From: Propionispora hippei DSM 15287
Lineage (GTDB): Bacteria > Bacillota > Negativicutes > Propionisporales > Propionisporaceae
Reading direction: 5' to 3'
DNA: 64,000 bases
Assembly (NCBI RefSeq): GCF_900141835.1
Contig: NZ_FQZD01000014.1
Span: 1 to 64,000, forward strand
This document shows positions 19,723-29,465 of the stretch, piece by piece; position 1 is the first letter of the stretch, and the number at the start of each line of letters is the position of its first letter. Under the pieces are notes generated by a model. That model worked only from the letters and a program-made list of their open reading frames with translations. It was not told the DNA's origin and searched no databases. The position numbers and the translations under genes are program-made.

Positions 19723-21074
19723 TTATTTAATCCCCAGCCAGTAACCGGCAAACACCGAACTGGACAGCCAATAGCCAAGCGGAACATTGATCAGAACACC
19801 CAGGGTAAAGGCAGCCAGAGGCTTCCAGCCTACCGCGGTCAGTTCACGGAACCGGGTGGTAAACCCGATGCAAAGGAACGTCCAGGTAAAGGCCCAGCCC
19901 CGCAGGGTCTTCAAAACTCCGATAACCTCTTTGGAGTAAACGGCGCCGCCTTGGGTTCCCAGCATGGTAATCACAAAAGTGGTAAACAGAGACGCCACAA
20001 AAAAGCCGATAATGAATTTGGGGAAACGCCGCCAAATTTCTTTTTTGTCGATTGTCTCCGCCGCACCCTTGCCTTTTTCCCATACCGTTACCGACAGAAT
20101 AGCCACCAGGAACGCCCAAATACCGACAAACATATCGCGTCCTACCACTTTCATCAAAGTGAAGGTAGTCACGGCCCGTTCATCGCCAATAGCCTGCGCG
20201 GCGGCAAACCCGGCTGCATCGGCAAACTCGGAGGTACCGATCCAGGCGCCGGCGACGCCCGGTGCCGCCCCAACACCTTGGCCCAGGCCGGCAGCAGGAA
20301 GATCATCGCCACAGCCCAAACAATAACCAGGGAAATAGCCACCGAAACATGCTGCTTTTCCGCCCGGCAAGCCCCGCCAATGGCAATGGCCGCCGATACG
20401 CCGCAAATGGAGCCACCGGCTCCCAGGCAGGCGCTAAACCGCGGGTCCAGCCCAAACAGCCGCGTAGCCGCAAAATAAATAATGCCGAAGGTAACAAAGG
20501 AAACAATCAACGCCTGCAATATGGCCGCCGGACCGGCCGCTAAAATAATAGTAAACGGCAGGGTGGCACCCATGAGAATAATCCCGGTTTTGACATAATA
20601 CTCGGTTCGCAGCGCCGGCTGAAACCATGCCGGCAGCCTCACCGTGTTACCAAACAGCAAACCGATTAAGAGCGCCAGAATCGGCGTTTCGAGCTGCCAG
20701 TTCTTAATTACCTGATTTGACCCCAAAATGGTTACCACAATAGAAGCCAGAAATAAAACCGAAAAACCAATAGCAAACCGTTTTCCGTTATAGCCCATCA
20801 CCTGGGCACCGCCACTGAACACCAAGACAGCAAACACATAAAGATAGATAAGACCTGTTACCTGCTTCGTCAGCTCGACCGCCAGTTTTGCCGCGCCTGA
20901 CCAGGCCGGAATAACAACCGCCATGACCTTGAACAGACCGATGCCACCGCCGAGAAAACCGGCCGTTGCCAGCAAAATGATGCCCAGAGCGATAATGATC
21001 GCCCAGGAATCCTCCTTTTTGAGCCAATCACTCAAGACTGGCGAATGTTGTTCCTTTACCGCAATCTCACTCAT
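19723..21074 (-). pseudogene. YeiH/UPF0324-type putative sulfate exporter, frameshifted
   Basis: Two overlapping frames together make one roughly 450-residue protein of the YeiH family (putative sulfate exporters). The N-terminal part (21074 downward) has about eight membrane segments and the family motif CLGAGGSICGVSAAIAIGG. It is in frame until about 20260, where LLPAWAKVLG is followed by nonsense. The correct sequence continues one frame over with GVAGAWIGTSEFADAAG, another family motif. A single lost base in GGGGCGGCACC explains it; restoring it gives LG-x-APGVAGAW. It may be a real mutation or a sequencing error. Upstream lies leader RNA D with its own promoter, so the gene belongs to the sulfur regulon. 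Confidence 0.8.
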
Positions 21075-21124
21075 GTCATCCCTCCTACGTTTATCCGGGA
21101 GACTTATCCGTCCCCGTTATCCAA

Positions 21125-21187
21125 GAAAAAAAGGCTAAAGACTTTCCTCACGGAAAATCCTTAGCCTTCAGTTGCGCTGATCAGCCT
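21125..21187 (-). promoter_or_regulatory. Sulfur leader RNA, copy D (YeiH-type transporter)
   Basis: Minus strand: GGCTGA, hairpin TCAG/CTGA around CGCAA, AGG, then a terminator stem AAGGCTAAGGATTTTCC with near-complement and a seven-base U-run. About 50 bases from the YeiH-type start codon. Confidence 0.78.
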
Positions 21188-21214
21188 GACTGTATTCTCT
21201 TGGATGATAAAGTT

Positions 21215-21244
21215 ATACTACCATATTGTAAAATTCGGTGTCAA
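21215..21244 (-). promoter_or_regulatory. Sigma-70 promoter of leader D
   Basis: Minus strand TTGACA (21239-21244), 18-bp spacer, TAGTAT (21215-21220). Start expected near 21207, about 20 bases before the GGCTGA box of leader D, as at leader A. Confidence 0.7.
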
Positions 21245-21258
21245 GATCTTCGGTTGTA

Positions 21259-21642
21259 CTATTTACCGACACAGGATAAAATAAATCCGCCCAACAGCCC
21301 GCCGGCCGCCACACTGACGACGGTCGGAATGGCCCTGGCTACGTTGCCTCCGCTATAGATGCTGTTGGCAAACACGCCTGCCCCAATAGCCCAGGCCATA
21401 TCCACCCAGGGCGCATCCTTGCCCTGCACAATTAGATTCACACCGGTAGCGCCGTTTAACACGCCGGGAATACCGATGCTGGCGCCGTGGTTTAAGCACC
21501 ACATGGTGCCAATAAGAAACCCGGCGGCAATCATCGAACCGGCCATATCGTATTTGCCAAAGAACTTGCCCCACACTGTACTGACAGCAAAAACCACTAA
21601 AAATGCGCCGGTAAATGTGGTAATCATACCCGCTACAGACAT
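21259..21642 (-). CDS. Small membrane protein, second of a homologous pair
   Basis: 127 residues with four hydrophobic segments. It resembles the upstream protein (21670-22050) in length and in NVWGK/TVWGKFFG near the start, the WCLNHG versus WSINHW segment and the glycine-rich end, so the pair arose by duplication and probably works as a heteromer. From memory, the pair looks like the Lin0368-type putative glycerol transporter subunits of Listeria; this needs a search. It is 28 bases downstream of its partner, behind a sigma-54 promoter. Confidence 0.6.
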   Translation of the reverse strand: MSVAGMITTFTGAFLVVFAVSTVWGKFFGKYDMAGSMIAAGFLIGTMWCLNHGASIGIPGVLNGATGVNLIVQGKDAPWVDMAWAIGAGVFANSIYSGGNVARAIPTVVSVAAGGLLGGFILSCVGK

Positions 21643-21669
21643 GCTCTCTCCCCCTTTCAGCTACTAGCT

Positions 21670-22050
21670 TTATAGATTGACCTCTTTCCTTTCTGTTTGC
21701 ACCGCCGGTTTATTAACCGCATCCATGACAATACCAGCAACGATACCACCGGTGATGCCGCCCAGAATACAAAGCACCAGCGTCGGAACAGCGGCCGCAA
21801 ACGGCGCGCCGTTGAATACGCCCATAGCCGTGCCGGCAATGGCAATGCCTAACCCTTGGTCAACCACCGCTGCTCCTTCCTTGTTGTAAATAACCCCTAC
21901 CCAGTGGTTAATGCTCCAGGCCAGCGATATAATGGCAAACCCTGCCAGCCAGCCGCCAAACACACCATACGTACCGGCAATCTTCCCCCAGACGTTAAAT
22001 ACCAGGATACCCGCCATACAGGCTCCCAACAACGATCCAAGCTGTCTCAT
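21670..22050 (-). CDS. Small membrane protein, first of a homologous pair
   Basis: 126 residues with four hydrophobic segments and a short charged C-terminus (KPAVQTERKEVNL). The start has a strong AAGGAGGTG site. It is the first gene of a two-gene operon preceded by a sigma-54 promoter at 22098-22114. The neighbouring sigma-54 activator (22417-24180) is the obvious regulator. Transport of a small polar solute is a reasonable guess; substrate unknown. Confidence 0.6.
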   Translation of the reverse strand: MRQLGSLLGACMAGILVFNVWGKIAGTYGVFGGWLAGFAIISLAWSINHWVGVIYNKEGAAVVDQGLGIAIAGTAMGVFNGAPFAAAVPTLVLCILGGITGGIVAGIVMDAVNKPAVQTERKEVNL

Positions 22051-22097
22051 GATTTCACCTCCTTCCCATTGAAGCTGTTTATTTCTTCCTATATTAA

Positions 22098-22114
22098 ATG
22101 CATATTCCGTGCCA
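22098..22114 (-). promoter_or_regulatory. Sigma-54 (RpoN) promoter of the paired membrane-protein operon
   Basis: Minus strand TGGCACGGAATATGCAT matches the -24/-12 consensus TGGCAC-N5-TTGC, with the GC of the -12 element at correct spacing. It lies about 50 bases upstream of the 22050 start codon and near the gene of a sigma-54 activator. Confidence 0.82.
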
Positions 22115-22246
22115 CCTACCCCGGCATGGAAAAACCGGCTATAAAACGCTGTTTTTCTGAAATACCTTCCGTTTAGTTACCATAAGTACTATCTTTCCAG
22201 GTATTTTTTCCCCGATGGCCGGGAATTTTTTCCGCTATTCCGCCCT

Positions 22247-22292
22247 AGACAAAATAAAAAACACCTGCAGCCAGGTGTTTTTTATTTTGTCT
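22247..22292. terminator. Bidirectional terminator
   Basis: Stem AAAAAACACCTG and complement extending through flanking A- and T-rich arms. It lies just after the activator gene on the minus strand and separates it from the sigma-54 operon. Confidence 0.8.
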
Positions 22293-22295
22293 ACT

Positions 22296-22415
22296 TTAAA
22301 AGTGCGAAGGAATTAGCGGGAATTTTTTTGCAAAGCGAAGTGGCGGCAGCGCGCCTATCGCCATAGGTAAGCCGACGACAGCGAAGGCTTGTGAAAATAG
22401 ACTGTCCCCATGCAA
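22296..22415. repeat. Interspersed repeat, copy 1
   Basis: Contains the shared core: GGGAATTTTTTT, CGCCTATCG..CATAGGTAAGCCGACGAC, GCGAAGGCTTGTG. The left arm (ACTTTAAAAGTG) resembles copies 6 and 8. The right end is less clear and abuts the activator's stop codon. Confidence 0.65.
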
Positions 22416-22416
22416 G

Positions 22417-24180
22417 TTATAATAGCGTCCAATGATTAATCCAGTCCAACAGTCCGTATTTGCGGGCCTTGGCGGCTACTGTTTTGTGAGTAATGCCCAG
22501 CGCCTTGGCGGCAGCGGAATAGCTTCCGTACCGTTCCAGGGCCGCCCGGATGATATCCTTTTCATACTTTTCCAGCGGAAAAATTTCTTCTTTGGTGATC
22601 GAACCGTAAAAGTGAGTCTCCTCCCCATCGCAGCGCCGTCCCTGATGAAAGCACTGCGGTAAATCGCAAATATCAATATAAGCCTCATCGGTCAGTACGA
22701 CGACCCGCTCAATGATATTCTTGAGTTCCCGGACATTGCCCGGCCAGCCATACCGGACCAGCGCATCCATGGCAGCCTGGCTGATGCCTTTGACATCCCG
22801 GCCAAGCTGCCGGTTAAACCATTTAAAAAAATAATTAACCAACAAGGGAATGTCAGTTTTACGTTCGCCTAGCGGCGGCAGGTGAATGGGAATGACATTC
22901 AACCGGTAATATAAATCCTCACGAAAAGTCCCTTCCCGGACCATCTGTTCCAAATCCCGGTTAGTGGCTGCCACAATCCGCACATCGACCTGCAGCGTCA
23001 TTTCACCACCGACCCGTTCAAACGTACTGTTTTGCAATACCCTGAGCAGCTTGGTCTGCATTTCCAGCCCCATCTCACCGATTTCATCGAGAAACAACGT
23101 TCCCTTATGAGCAAGCTCAAATTTTCCCAATTTTCGCTTAATTGCTCCCGTGAAAGCACCCTTCTCATGGCCAAACAGTTCACTTTCCAACAGCGACTCC
23201 GGAATGGCCGCACAGTTAACCTTGACCAGCGGCTGCAGCGAGCGCGGACCGGCTTGATGGATGCCTTCGGCGACCAGTTCCTTGCCGGTACCGCTTTTCC
23301 CTGTTATCAGCACGGTAGACTGGACCTGTGCCGCCTTGCCGGCCAGTGCCAGCGCCTCCAGGACGGTATGATGCATGCCGATAAATGACTGAAAGGAGGC
23401 TCCCGGCTTCAGCGCCCGGACAATCTTCTGCTCCGGTGTCTCACTGACATACCGTTCCGGATACCAGCGATTTTCCCGCTCTCGCTTCGACTGTTCCTCC
23501 AGCTTCTTTGACTTTTCGGTCACTAAGCGAACCGTTTCACTCAGGTTCTGAATAGTATCGCTGTGCTTTAAAACAGATATGATTCCGGTTACCCGGCCAT
23601 TCGCCAGAATGGGCTGCAGCGTCGCCATAATCTGTGCCGCCGTATTTCGATCAGAGATCAGGGTATGGACAGTTTTGCCCGAAGCAAACACTTGCTTTAC
23701 CATATCGCCCAGACAGGTATGCTCTAAGCTGGAACCAATCTTTAAGGACCGGTCAATCATGGCGCTGTACGCCTCATTAACATGAGTGATTGCCGCCGCG
23801 GCATCCAACACACAAACCCCATCGCCCAACAGCCCCAGCAGCACAGCCAGCTTCCCGTCAACCGACGCCTTTTTGTTCCGGAAGGAACCTGTCTCCACAT
23901 CCCATACCAGATTTCGGAAATCACGCTCCACAAAAGCCGCCAGTTCCTCCTCCGCCGGCGGCGACACTTCATCCCTTGACGATATCCACAGCTCGGGATT
24001 GCGCAGATTGCACAACCGAAGTATGCTGACCACTTCCGTTACCGGTACGGCATCCTTTTTGCCATTGTCGAAGAAAAGCCGTGTCTGCCACCGTTCTTCC
24101 AGTTCCCGAGCCTTTAGCATTAGCATCAGCACAAACTCCAGGTTTAGCCGCGCCTCCGCCGCTACAATCGCCCTCTTCAT
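22417..24180 (-). CDS. Sigma-54-dependent activator (PAS-AAA-Fis)
   Basis: 587 residues. Residues 1-90 have a weak look of an HPr-like domain without the phosphorylatable histidine. A PAS domain follows at about 105-215 ([23 protein letters not shown]). The AAA+ domain carries [15 protein letters not shown] (Walker A), GAFTGA (sigma-54 contact loop), [11 protein letters not shown] (Walker B) and [13 protein letters not shown]. The C-terminus has a Fis helix-turn-helix ([24 protein letters not shown]). It should hydrolyse ATP to open the sigma-54 promoter at 22098-22114. The signal is probably a small ligand read by the PAS domain. Confidence 0.88.
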   Translation of the reverse strand: MKRAIVAAEARLNLEFVLMLMLKARELEERWQTRLFFDNGKKDAVPVTEVVSILRLCNLRNPELWISSRDEVSPPAEEELAAFVERDFRNLVWDVETGSFRNKKASVDGKLAVLLGLLGDGVCVLDAAAAITHVNEAYSAMIDRSLKIGSSLEHTCLGDMVKQVFASGKTVHTLISDRNTAAQIMATLQPILANGRVTGIISVLKHSDTIQNLSETVRLVTEKSKKLEEQSKRERENRWYPERYVSETPEQKIVRALKPGASFQSFIGMHHTVLEALALAGKAAQVQSTVLITGKSGTGKELVAEGIHQAGPRSLQPLVKVNCAAIPESLLESELFGHEKGAFTGAIKRKLGKFELAHKGTLFLDEIGEMGLEMQTKLLRVLQNSTFERVGGEMTLQVDVRIVAATNRDLEQMVREGTFREDLYYRLNVIPIHLPPLGERKTDIPLLVNYFFKWFNRQLGRDVKGISQAAMDALVRYGWPGNVRELKNIIERVVVLTDEAYIDICDLPQCFHQGRRCDGEETHFYGSITKEEIFPLEKYEKDIIRAALERYGSYSAAAKALGITHKTVAAKARKYGLLDWINHWTLL

Positions 24181-24628
24181 TCGCTTCCTCCCTCACTAAG
24201 AAGCCACTGCTGTATGCATGGCAAGTTTCATGCCGGATTGCCTGCCGTATGACCGCAACAGAAGCTCCTCGCCAAAAGGTTTCTGCCCGTCCTTTTTTGC
24301 CTGACAGGTAAAAAATCCTGCGCCTGCCGCCGCAGCCCTTACAGCAAAAGTTTCCTAGAAAAAATACCGGCATAAATTCCGCCCTCCTTCTCTGAGTGCA
24401 AAAATTTATGCCGGCTCTCTGCTTGACGACATGTATACTATTAACAAAAAGTACCACTGCTCCTTTTATTATACGGGATTGCTGAACAAATGAAAAGGAC
24501 CTGCCGGGTATTTCAACCCCTCTATTTTTTCTGCTGTACCTTATAAGAAGGATTTTCCAAAAAAAATGTCGAAATTGCATGCATATGTTTGCATTTTTTG
24601 ATACGAGCATCGGGGGAGGAACTCATCT
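24181..24628. other. Intergenic region between divergent signalling genes
   Basis: No gene seen. It separates the minus-strand activator from the plus-strand c-di-GMP gene and must hold both promoters. It contains an inverted repeat with 12-base arms CCGGCATAAATT (24367-24378) and AATTTATGCCGG (24403-24414), a possible operator or hairpin. No clear -35/-10 pair stands out. Confidence 0.4.
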
Positions 24629-27600
24629 ATGCTTCGCCTTCATTCCTTTAAAGCTAAATTGCTGTTATGGATTATGCCCCTCTTGACACTGGGTTTGCTC
24701 AGTCTTAGCGGCGGCGCTTACTGGTACATCAATCATGTCGTGCAGGAAGAGCTAACCGCCAGCATGCTGTCGGTCACCGCTAAGGCTGCCGAGAGCGTTA
24801 ATACCTGGTGTAAGACCCTGTTGCTCGAACCGGAAACCATCGCGTCCACGCCGGCGGCTAAAATGATTAATCAAAGCTTTCAGCAGATTGATGAAGAAAA
24901 CGCCAACCGTCACAGCTTTCTGCACCAAAAATATCCCGACATATTTCTGGATATCTATGCGGCCAACCGGGAAGGTGTGTATCATACCATCCAACAATCC
25001 GGCAACCGGCTTTCTATCTTTGAAGGCAGCATTCAAAACCGCGATTACTTTCGTTCCATTATGGCCGGCGGCCCTTCTCAGATCACGCCGCCGCTGTTGT
25101 CGCGCACGACAGGGCTCCCTACCATCTTCGTGGTAGCTCCCATTACCGATGACCGGCAGCAGCCACAAGGCCTTATCGGTACCGGCATCTCACTGGAATA
25201 CGTACAACACATCGCCGAAAACCTTAAAATCGGTAAGACCGGTTATGGGGTTGTCATCGCTCAGGACGGTTCTTTTATCTACCACCCGGACCAGACGCTG
25301 ATCATGGCGAAAAAAATCACCGACATATCCGATCCTGAGGTGGTGGAGTTGGGCAAACGGATGTTGTCGGGCCGTTCCGGCATCTTCCACTTCACCTCCC
25401 AGGGCGAAAAGAAGGTAGCCTTTTACCAGCCTGTTCCCTTGACCGGCTGGTCTGTGGCCGCCATGCTGCCGGAAGCGGAACTGCTGGCTCCTATCCGGCA
25501 GATGCTCCAGTGGCTGACTGCCATTACGGCGTTTATTCTCCTGCTCATCGGTGGTGTCATCTGGCTGGCAGCCAACCGCTTATCCCGGCCATTACAGGAG
25601 ATGGAGGCCCATACCGACGAGCTGGCCGCCGGCAATCTTACGCTTGAACCGCTGACAATCCAATCACAGGACGAAATCGGCCGACTCGCCGGCAAGTTTA
25701 ACTTCATGTCGTCAAAGCTGCGGCTCATGCTAAAGGAATTGGAGGGCAAGAATACTTCCCTGAAGCAGGAAGTTACCGCCCGCCGGCAAGCCGAAACAGC
25801 CTTGCAGCAGGCTCATGACAGCCTGGAAATAAAAGTGGAAGAAAAAACGCAGGAACTACTGGCGGCCAATCAGGAACTGACGGCCATGAATGAAGAAATT
25901 CAAACGGCCAACAGTACTCTGGCTACCATGAACCAACAGTTGGAAGAGGAGATTCAGGTACGCTGCCAGGTAGAAAACGATCTCGTACTGCGTGAGCGGC
26001 AATACCGGGCCAGCGTCAGCCTGTTGACCCGGCCGATTGAAGAAGTCGACCATTGTCTGAAAGCCATCCTGCAAAACGCGCTGCAATTAATTAAAGCACC
26101 CGGCGGCTATATTGGCATGTACAGTCCGGAAGGAACCGAATTTATCATCCATCATGCCGTCGGCATTCACGAAGCGCTCCTTGGAGAAAAAATGTCAGCC
26201 CACGCAGGGATGAAACAGGATGTATACCGGTCCGGCGAACTCATCTATACGGAAAATTACCAATGTTATCCTGGCCTTAATGGCGACGAACGGCTAAAAC
26301 GGCTAAGCAGTGTCGTTATGCTGCCTTTAAAGCAGGACGGGAAAATCATCGGTATTCTGGCTGCAAGCTGGATCGACGAACGCCACCCGATTTCCCAGGA
26401 GGATATTGAGGTCATCCGGCAATTCGGCGATCTTGCCTCGGTAGCGCTGGAACGGGCCAGTGTCTATGCCGAAAACCGCCATATGGCGTTTCATGATTCG
26501 CTGACCGGCCTGCCGAATCGCGCCAGCCTCAACCGCTATCTGGAGGGAGAAATGCAAAAAGCCCGCAGCGGCATCGCCTCCGGTGTTATTTTATTCATTG
26601 ATATGGATGACCTGAAAATGGTTAATGATAATTTCGGCCATTCCAACGGCGATGCCATTATCACCGCCGTTGCCGGCCATATCCGAGCGATCCTGGACCC
26701 CAGCGCCTTTGTCGCCCGTTTGGACGGCGACAAGTTCGTCACGATCCTGCCGGGCGAAGAACACTGCCGGCAGGCGGCCCAGATCGCTCAAAAAGTGCTG
26801 ATGGCACTGAACCGGGAATATCCGGTGGCCGACCAGAGCCTGCATATGTCCGCCAGCATCGGTCTTGTTATTTATCCGGTCGACGGCGATACAGCCGAAG
26901 ATATTCTAAAGAAAGCCGACAGCGCCGTTTATGCCGCCAAAAAGGCCGGCCGCAGCAGTTGGCGGTTTTATGATCCCAGTCTGCAGCAGGAGACCTATGA
27001 AGCCATCCTGCTCACCAACAGCCTGCGGCGGGTGCTGGAACGCGGCGAATTGTCGCTGCATTATCAGCCGCAGCTTTTACCGGACGGCCGGACGATAGTC
27101 GGCTTTGAAGCCTTGTTACGCTGGCACAGTCCGGAATACGGACAGGTCTCACCGCTGCGCTTTATCCCGCTGGCCGAAAAAAGCGGCCTGATTACTCCCA
27201 TTGGCCAATGGGTCCTGGAAGAGACCTGCCGCTTTGTCAAACGCTTATCCGCCCTGGGCTGGGACGACCTGCATGTGGCCGTCAATATTTCCCCCAAGCA
27301 ATTGTTAGCCTGTAATTTTGTTTCCCGTATCCGCACGATTATTGAAACAGCCCAAATTAAGCCGAAGCAAATCGTCCTGGAGGTAACCGAAAGCGTTCTC
27401 ATTGAATCGCTGGAGCAAAGTGTGGAGAAAATGCAGCAGCTCCACGATTTCGGTGTAGCACTGGCTCTTGATGACTTCGGCACAGGCTACTCCTCACTGA
27501 CCTATCTGAAGAGTCTGCCTGTCGATATCCTGAAAATTGATAAATCCTTTATCGACAAAAACTGTACCGATCATGACCAGCGTCAGCTTGTCGCTTCCAT

Positions 27601-27799
27601 GATCGAACTGGGACACGCTCTCAACCTGACCATCGTCGCCGAAGGGGTCGAAACCGAACCGCAGCTGGAATTACTGCAACAATATGGCTGCGACTGCATC
27701 CAGGGCTATATTTTCAGCAAGCCCCTGCCGGAACAAGCGGCACTTGCATTCCTGGAGCAAAAACGCAAAAAGCTCTCCGTCCCGGATGGTCCTTCATAA
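24629..27799 (+). CDS. dCache-HAMP-GAF-GGDEF-EAL protein; probable c-di-GMP phosphodiesterase
   Basis: 1056 residues. Order: membrane helix (10-32), periplasmic dCache sensor (35-300), second membrane helix (about 300-320), HAMP (325-375), coiled coil (375-445), GAF (465-605), GGDEF (620-785), EAL (795-1045). The GGDEF signature is changed to LDGDKF, so cyclase activity is doubtful. The EAL domain keeps GFEALLRW, EVTESVLIE, DDFGTGYSSL, DILKIDKSFI and AEGVET, so it should cleave c-di-GMP. Single-gene unit with a strong GGGGGAGG site upstream and a terminator at 27831-27884. Confidence 0.9.
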   Translation: MLRLHSFKAKLLLWIMPLLTLGLLSLSGGAYWYINHVVQEELTASMLSVTAKAAESVNTWCKTLLLEPETIASTPAAKMINQSFQQIDEENANRHSFLHQKYPDIFLDIYAANREGVYHTIQQSGNRLSIFEGSIQNRDYFRSIMAGGPSQITPPLLSRTTGLPTIFVVAPITDDRQQPQGLIGTGISLEYVQHIAENLKIGKTGYGVVIAQDGSFIYHPDQTLIMAKKITDISDPEVVELGKRMLSGRSGIFHFTSQGEKKVAFYQPVPLTGWSVAAMLPEAELLAPIRQMLQWLTAITAFILLLIGGVIWLAANRLSRPLQEMEAHTDELAAGNLTLEPLTIQSQDEIGRLAGKFNFMSSKLRLMLKELEGKNTSLKQEVTARRQAETALQQAHDSLEIKVEEKTQELLAANQELTAMNEEIQTANSTLATMNQQLEEEIQVRCQVENDLVLRERQYRASVSLLTRPIEEVDHCLKAILQNALQLIKAPGGYIGMYSPEGTEFIIHHAVGIHEALLGEKMSAHAGMKQDVYRSGELIYTENYQCYPGLNGDERLKRLSSVVMLPLKQDGKIIGILAASWIDERHPISQEDIEVIRQFGDLASVALERASVYAENRHMAFHDSLTGLPNRASLNRYLEGEMQKARSGIASGVILFIDMDDLKMVNDNFGHSNGDAIITAVAGHIRAILDPSAFVARLDGDKFVTILPGEEHCRQAAQIAQKVLMALNREYPVADQSLHMSASIGLVIYPVDGDTAEDILKKADSAVYAAKKAGRSSWRFYDPSLQQETYEAILLTNSLRRVLERGELSLHYQPQLLPDGRTIVGFEALLRWHSPEYGQVSPLRFIPLAEKSGLITPIGQWVLEETCRFVKRLSALGWDDLHVAVNISPKQLLACNFVSRIRTIIETAQIKPKQIVLEVTESVLIESLEQSVEKMQQLHDFGVALALDDFGTGYSSLTYLKSLPVDILKIDKSFIDKNCTDHDQRQLVASMIELGHALNLTIVAEGVETEPQLELLQQYGCDCIQGYIFSKPLPEQAALAFLEQKRKKLSVPDGPS

Positions 27800-27830
27800 A
27801 AATCATTATCACCTTGTCCCCATAATTGAA

Positions 27831-27884
27831 ACAGACCGGAAGATCGTGGTGCTTCACCAGCTTCTTCCGGCCTGTTATTTTTTT
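27831..27884 (+). terminator. Terminator of the c-di-GMP gene
   Basis: Stem ACAGaCCGGAAGA with TCTTCCGGcCTGT, then ATTTTTTTT. It lies between convergent genes. Confidence 0.88.
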
Positions 27885-27896
27885 GCCCACCGTTAA

Positions 27897-28148
27897 TCAA
27901 CCTTGTTCCAAACCGCCCTTCTCCACTAAAACGGTAAACGTACCGTCCCCGTTGTTTTCCACCTGGCATACCTTGTGGCCTTCTTCCTTAAGACTGCGGG
28001 GAATATTGGCAATAGGCTCGCCCTCCTGCATCTTAACTGCCAAGTACTGTCGGTCATCAATTTCTTCTAACGCCACCTTTACTTTCACAAAGGTAATCGG
28101 ACAGACCACATCGGTAATATCAACAAAGGCATCTGCGGTTTGCGCCAT
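27897..28148 (-). CDS. TusA-like sulfurtransferase
   Basis: 83 residues of the TusA/SirA/YeeD family. The catalytic cysteine is in VVCPITFVKVKVALEEI, and GEPIANIPRSLKEEGHKV is the family's second motif. TusA proteins carry persulfide sulfur between enzymes. Its ATG overlaps the stop codon of the sulfite reductase gene upstream (TAATG), so the two are coupled. It is the last gene of the sulfur-carrier operon, where it may pass reduced sulfur to the carrier protein (inference). Confidence 0.88.
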   Translation of the reverse strand: MAQTADAFVDITDVVCPITFVKVKVALEEIDDRQYLAVKMQEGEPIANIPRSLKEEGHKVCQVENNGDGTFTVLVEKGGLEQG

Positions 28149-29011
28149 TATAATACCTCCTCCAGTTTTGCCTGGAAGAGGTCCCAGCCTACCCGGTCCA
28201 GTGTATTGCGGAAACGTTCGCCTTGTTTGGCCTGCTCCTTAAAAAAGGCTAAAGCGGTTTCAATCACTGCGTGCAGCTTTTCTTCTTCAAATAAAATCGG
28301 AATGGTCTGCTTGCCAATGGCGATACGGTTGCCGAATAAACCGCCGAACGATACAATAAAGCCGCTGCGGCCGGTCCAGGCATCTACCGGGCAGGATTTG
28401 ACACATTTGCCGCAATAAGTACATTGCTCCTGCTTAAACTGCAAATGCCGCGCCGTTTTATCCACTGCAATGGCCTCGGTCGGGCAGACGGCTTCACATA
28501 ACCCGCAAAAGGTGCAAGTATCCTGCTGCCAGGCCGGCTGCAGCCCTCCTTTTACGCCCAGATCATTTTCTTCCGCTTTTAGACAGTTGTTGCGGCAGCC
28601 CGTAATGCCCAGTTTAAATTTATGGGGCAGTTCCCGCGCATAATACCGCTCGTCAAACTCCTTGGCCAAGGCTGACGTGTCGATCATGCCGCTGGGGCAA
28701 ATGGCCGCCCCCTGGCAGGCGGTGATGGTCCGGACTCTGGGGCCGCAGGCCCCCGGCTGCAAACCGGCTTCGGCCAGTTCACGCTTGACTGTATCAATAT
28801 CCTCCAGCTTAATGTAAGGAATCTCGATACTTTGCCGGGAAGTCATATGAATATAGCCCTGTCCATACCGGCCGGCCAGTTCATACACCTTTTTCAGTTG
28901 CTCGGCCTTAATTTGTCCTCCCACCACTTTTAGCCGCAACGAAAATCGATCCTTTTGGATTTGCTTCATAAACCCGCCCTTTTTCAGTTCCTTATAATCG
29001 ACCTGTGCCAT
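28148..29011 (-). CDS. Small sulfite reductase (siroheme plus ferredoxin domain)
   Basis: 287 residues. The siroheme/4Fe-4S motif is CX5C (ACQGAAICPSG) followed by CX3C (GITGCRNNCLKAEENDLG). Two ferredoxin-type clusters are inserted after it (CTFCGLCEAVCP and CTYCGKCVKSCP). This is the compact anaerobic sulfite/nitrite reductase layout, much shorter than CysI. It should reduce sulfite to sulfide for the thiocarboxylate carrier made by the same operon. The gene starts two bases from the JAMM-protease stop. Confidence 0.88.
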   Translation of the reverse strand: MAQVDYKELKKGGFMKQIQKDRFSLRLKVVGGQIKAEQLKKVYELAGRYGQGYIHMTSRQSIEIPYIKLEDIDTVKRELAEAGLQPGACGPRVRTITACQGAAICPSGMIDTSALAKEFDERYYARELPHKFKLGITGCRNNCLKAEENDLGVKGGLQPAWQQDTCTFCGLCEAVCPTEAIAVDKTARHLQFKQEQCTYCGKCVKSCPVDAWTGRSGFIVSFGGLFGNRIAIGKQTIPILFEEEKLHAVIETALAFFKEQAKQGERFRNTLDRVGWDLFQAKLEEVL

Positions 29012-29012
29012 A

Positions 29013-29435
29013 CTATTCCCTCCCTATTATGCGTATTTCTTCTTCACTGCTCGTTCCCTGCACAATCCGGAACCCTTTCACCACCGGCTGCTCCCGGTCG
29101 AGCAGCGACACAATGACATAACTTGCCTGCGGATCAAAGGCCAGACGCTTATCTTCTGCCGAAGGACGTGCCGGCGACGCCGGATGGCTATGAAAATTGC
29201 CCAGCAGGCTCCAGCCCTGTCGCCGCATATCTTTAACAGCCGCGAATTGCTCCTCCGGATCCATCGAAAAATGCTCCGGACTGTTATCCAGATTGGCAAG
29301 CGAATATACCTTTTCCACCACTTTGTTGCCCGCTGCATCCACTGTTCCCCCTAACAGGCCGCAGGCCTCTACGGGTGCAGCAGCAAGGGCTTGCCGGACT
29401 AGTTCACCATAACCGGACTCGGTTAAAATAATCAA
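29013..29435 (-). CDS. hcyD: JAMM/MPN+ metalloprotease processing the sulfur carrier (HcyD-like)
   Basis: 140 residues. The JAMM zinc motif is complete: Glu23 in VEACGLLGG, His82 and His84 in FHSHPASPA, and the serine/aspartate pair in PSAEDKR. Proteases of this kind (Mec in actinobacteria, HcyD in Wolinella) trim the C-terminus of a sulfur-carrier protein to expose Gly-Gly. The carrier in this operon ends MGGGRA and so needs trimming, which fits. The symbol is by analogy with Wolinella succinogenes. Confidence 0.82.
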   Translation of the reverse strand: MIILTESGYGELVRQALAAAPVEACGLLGGTVDAAGNKVVEKVYSLANLDNSPEHFSMDPEEQFAAVKDMRRQGWSLLGNFHSHPASPARPSAEDKRLAFDPQASYVIVSLLDREQPVVKGFRIVQGTSSEEEIRIIGRE

Positions 29436-29465
29436 ACCAGGCTCCTCCCTTCGCCATTACCGTTC

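Noticed and set aside
23969-24610. 213-codon open frame on the minus strand upstream of the activator
   Set aside because: It overlaps the activator gene's start in another frame, has no recognisable domain and no ribosome binding site.
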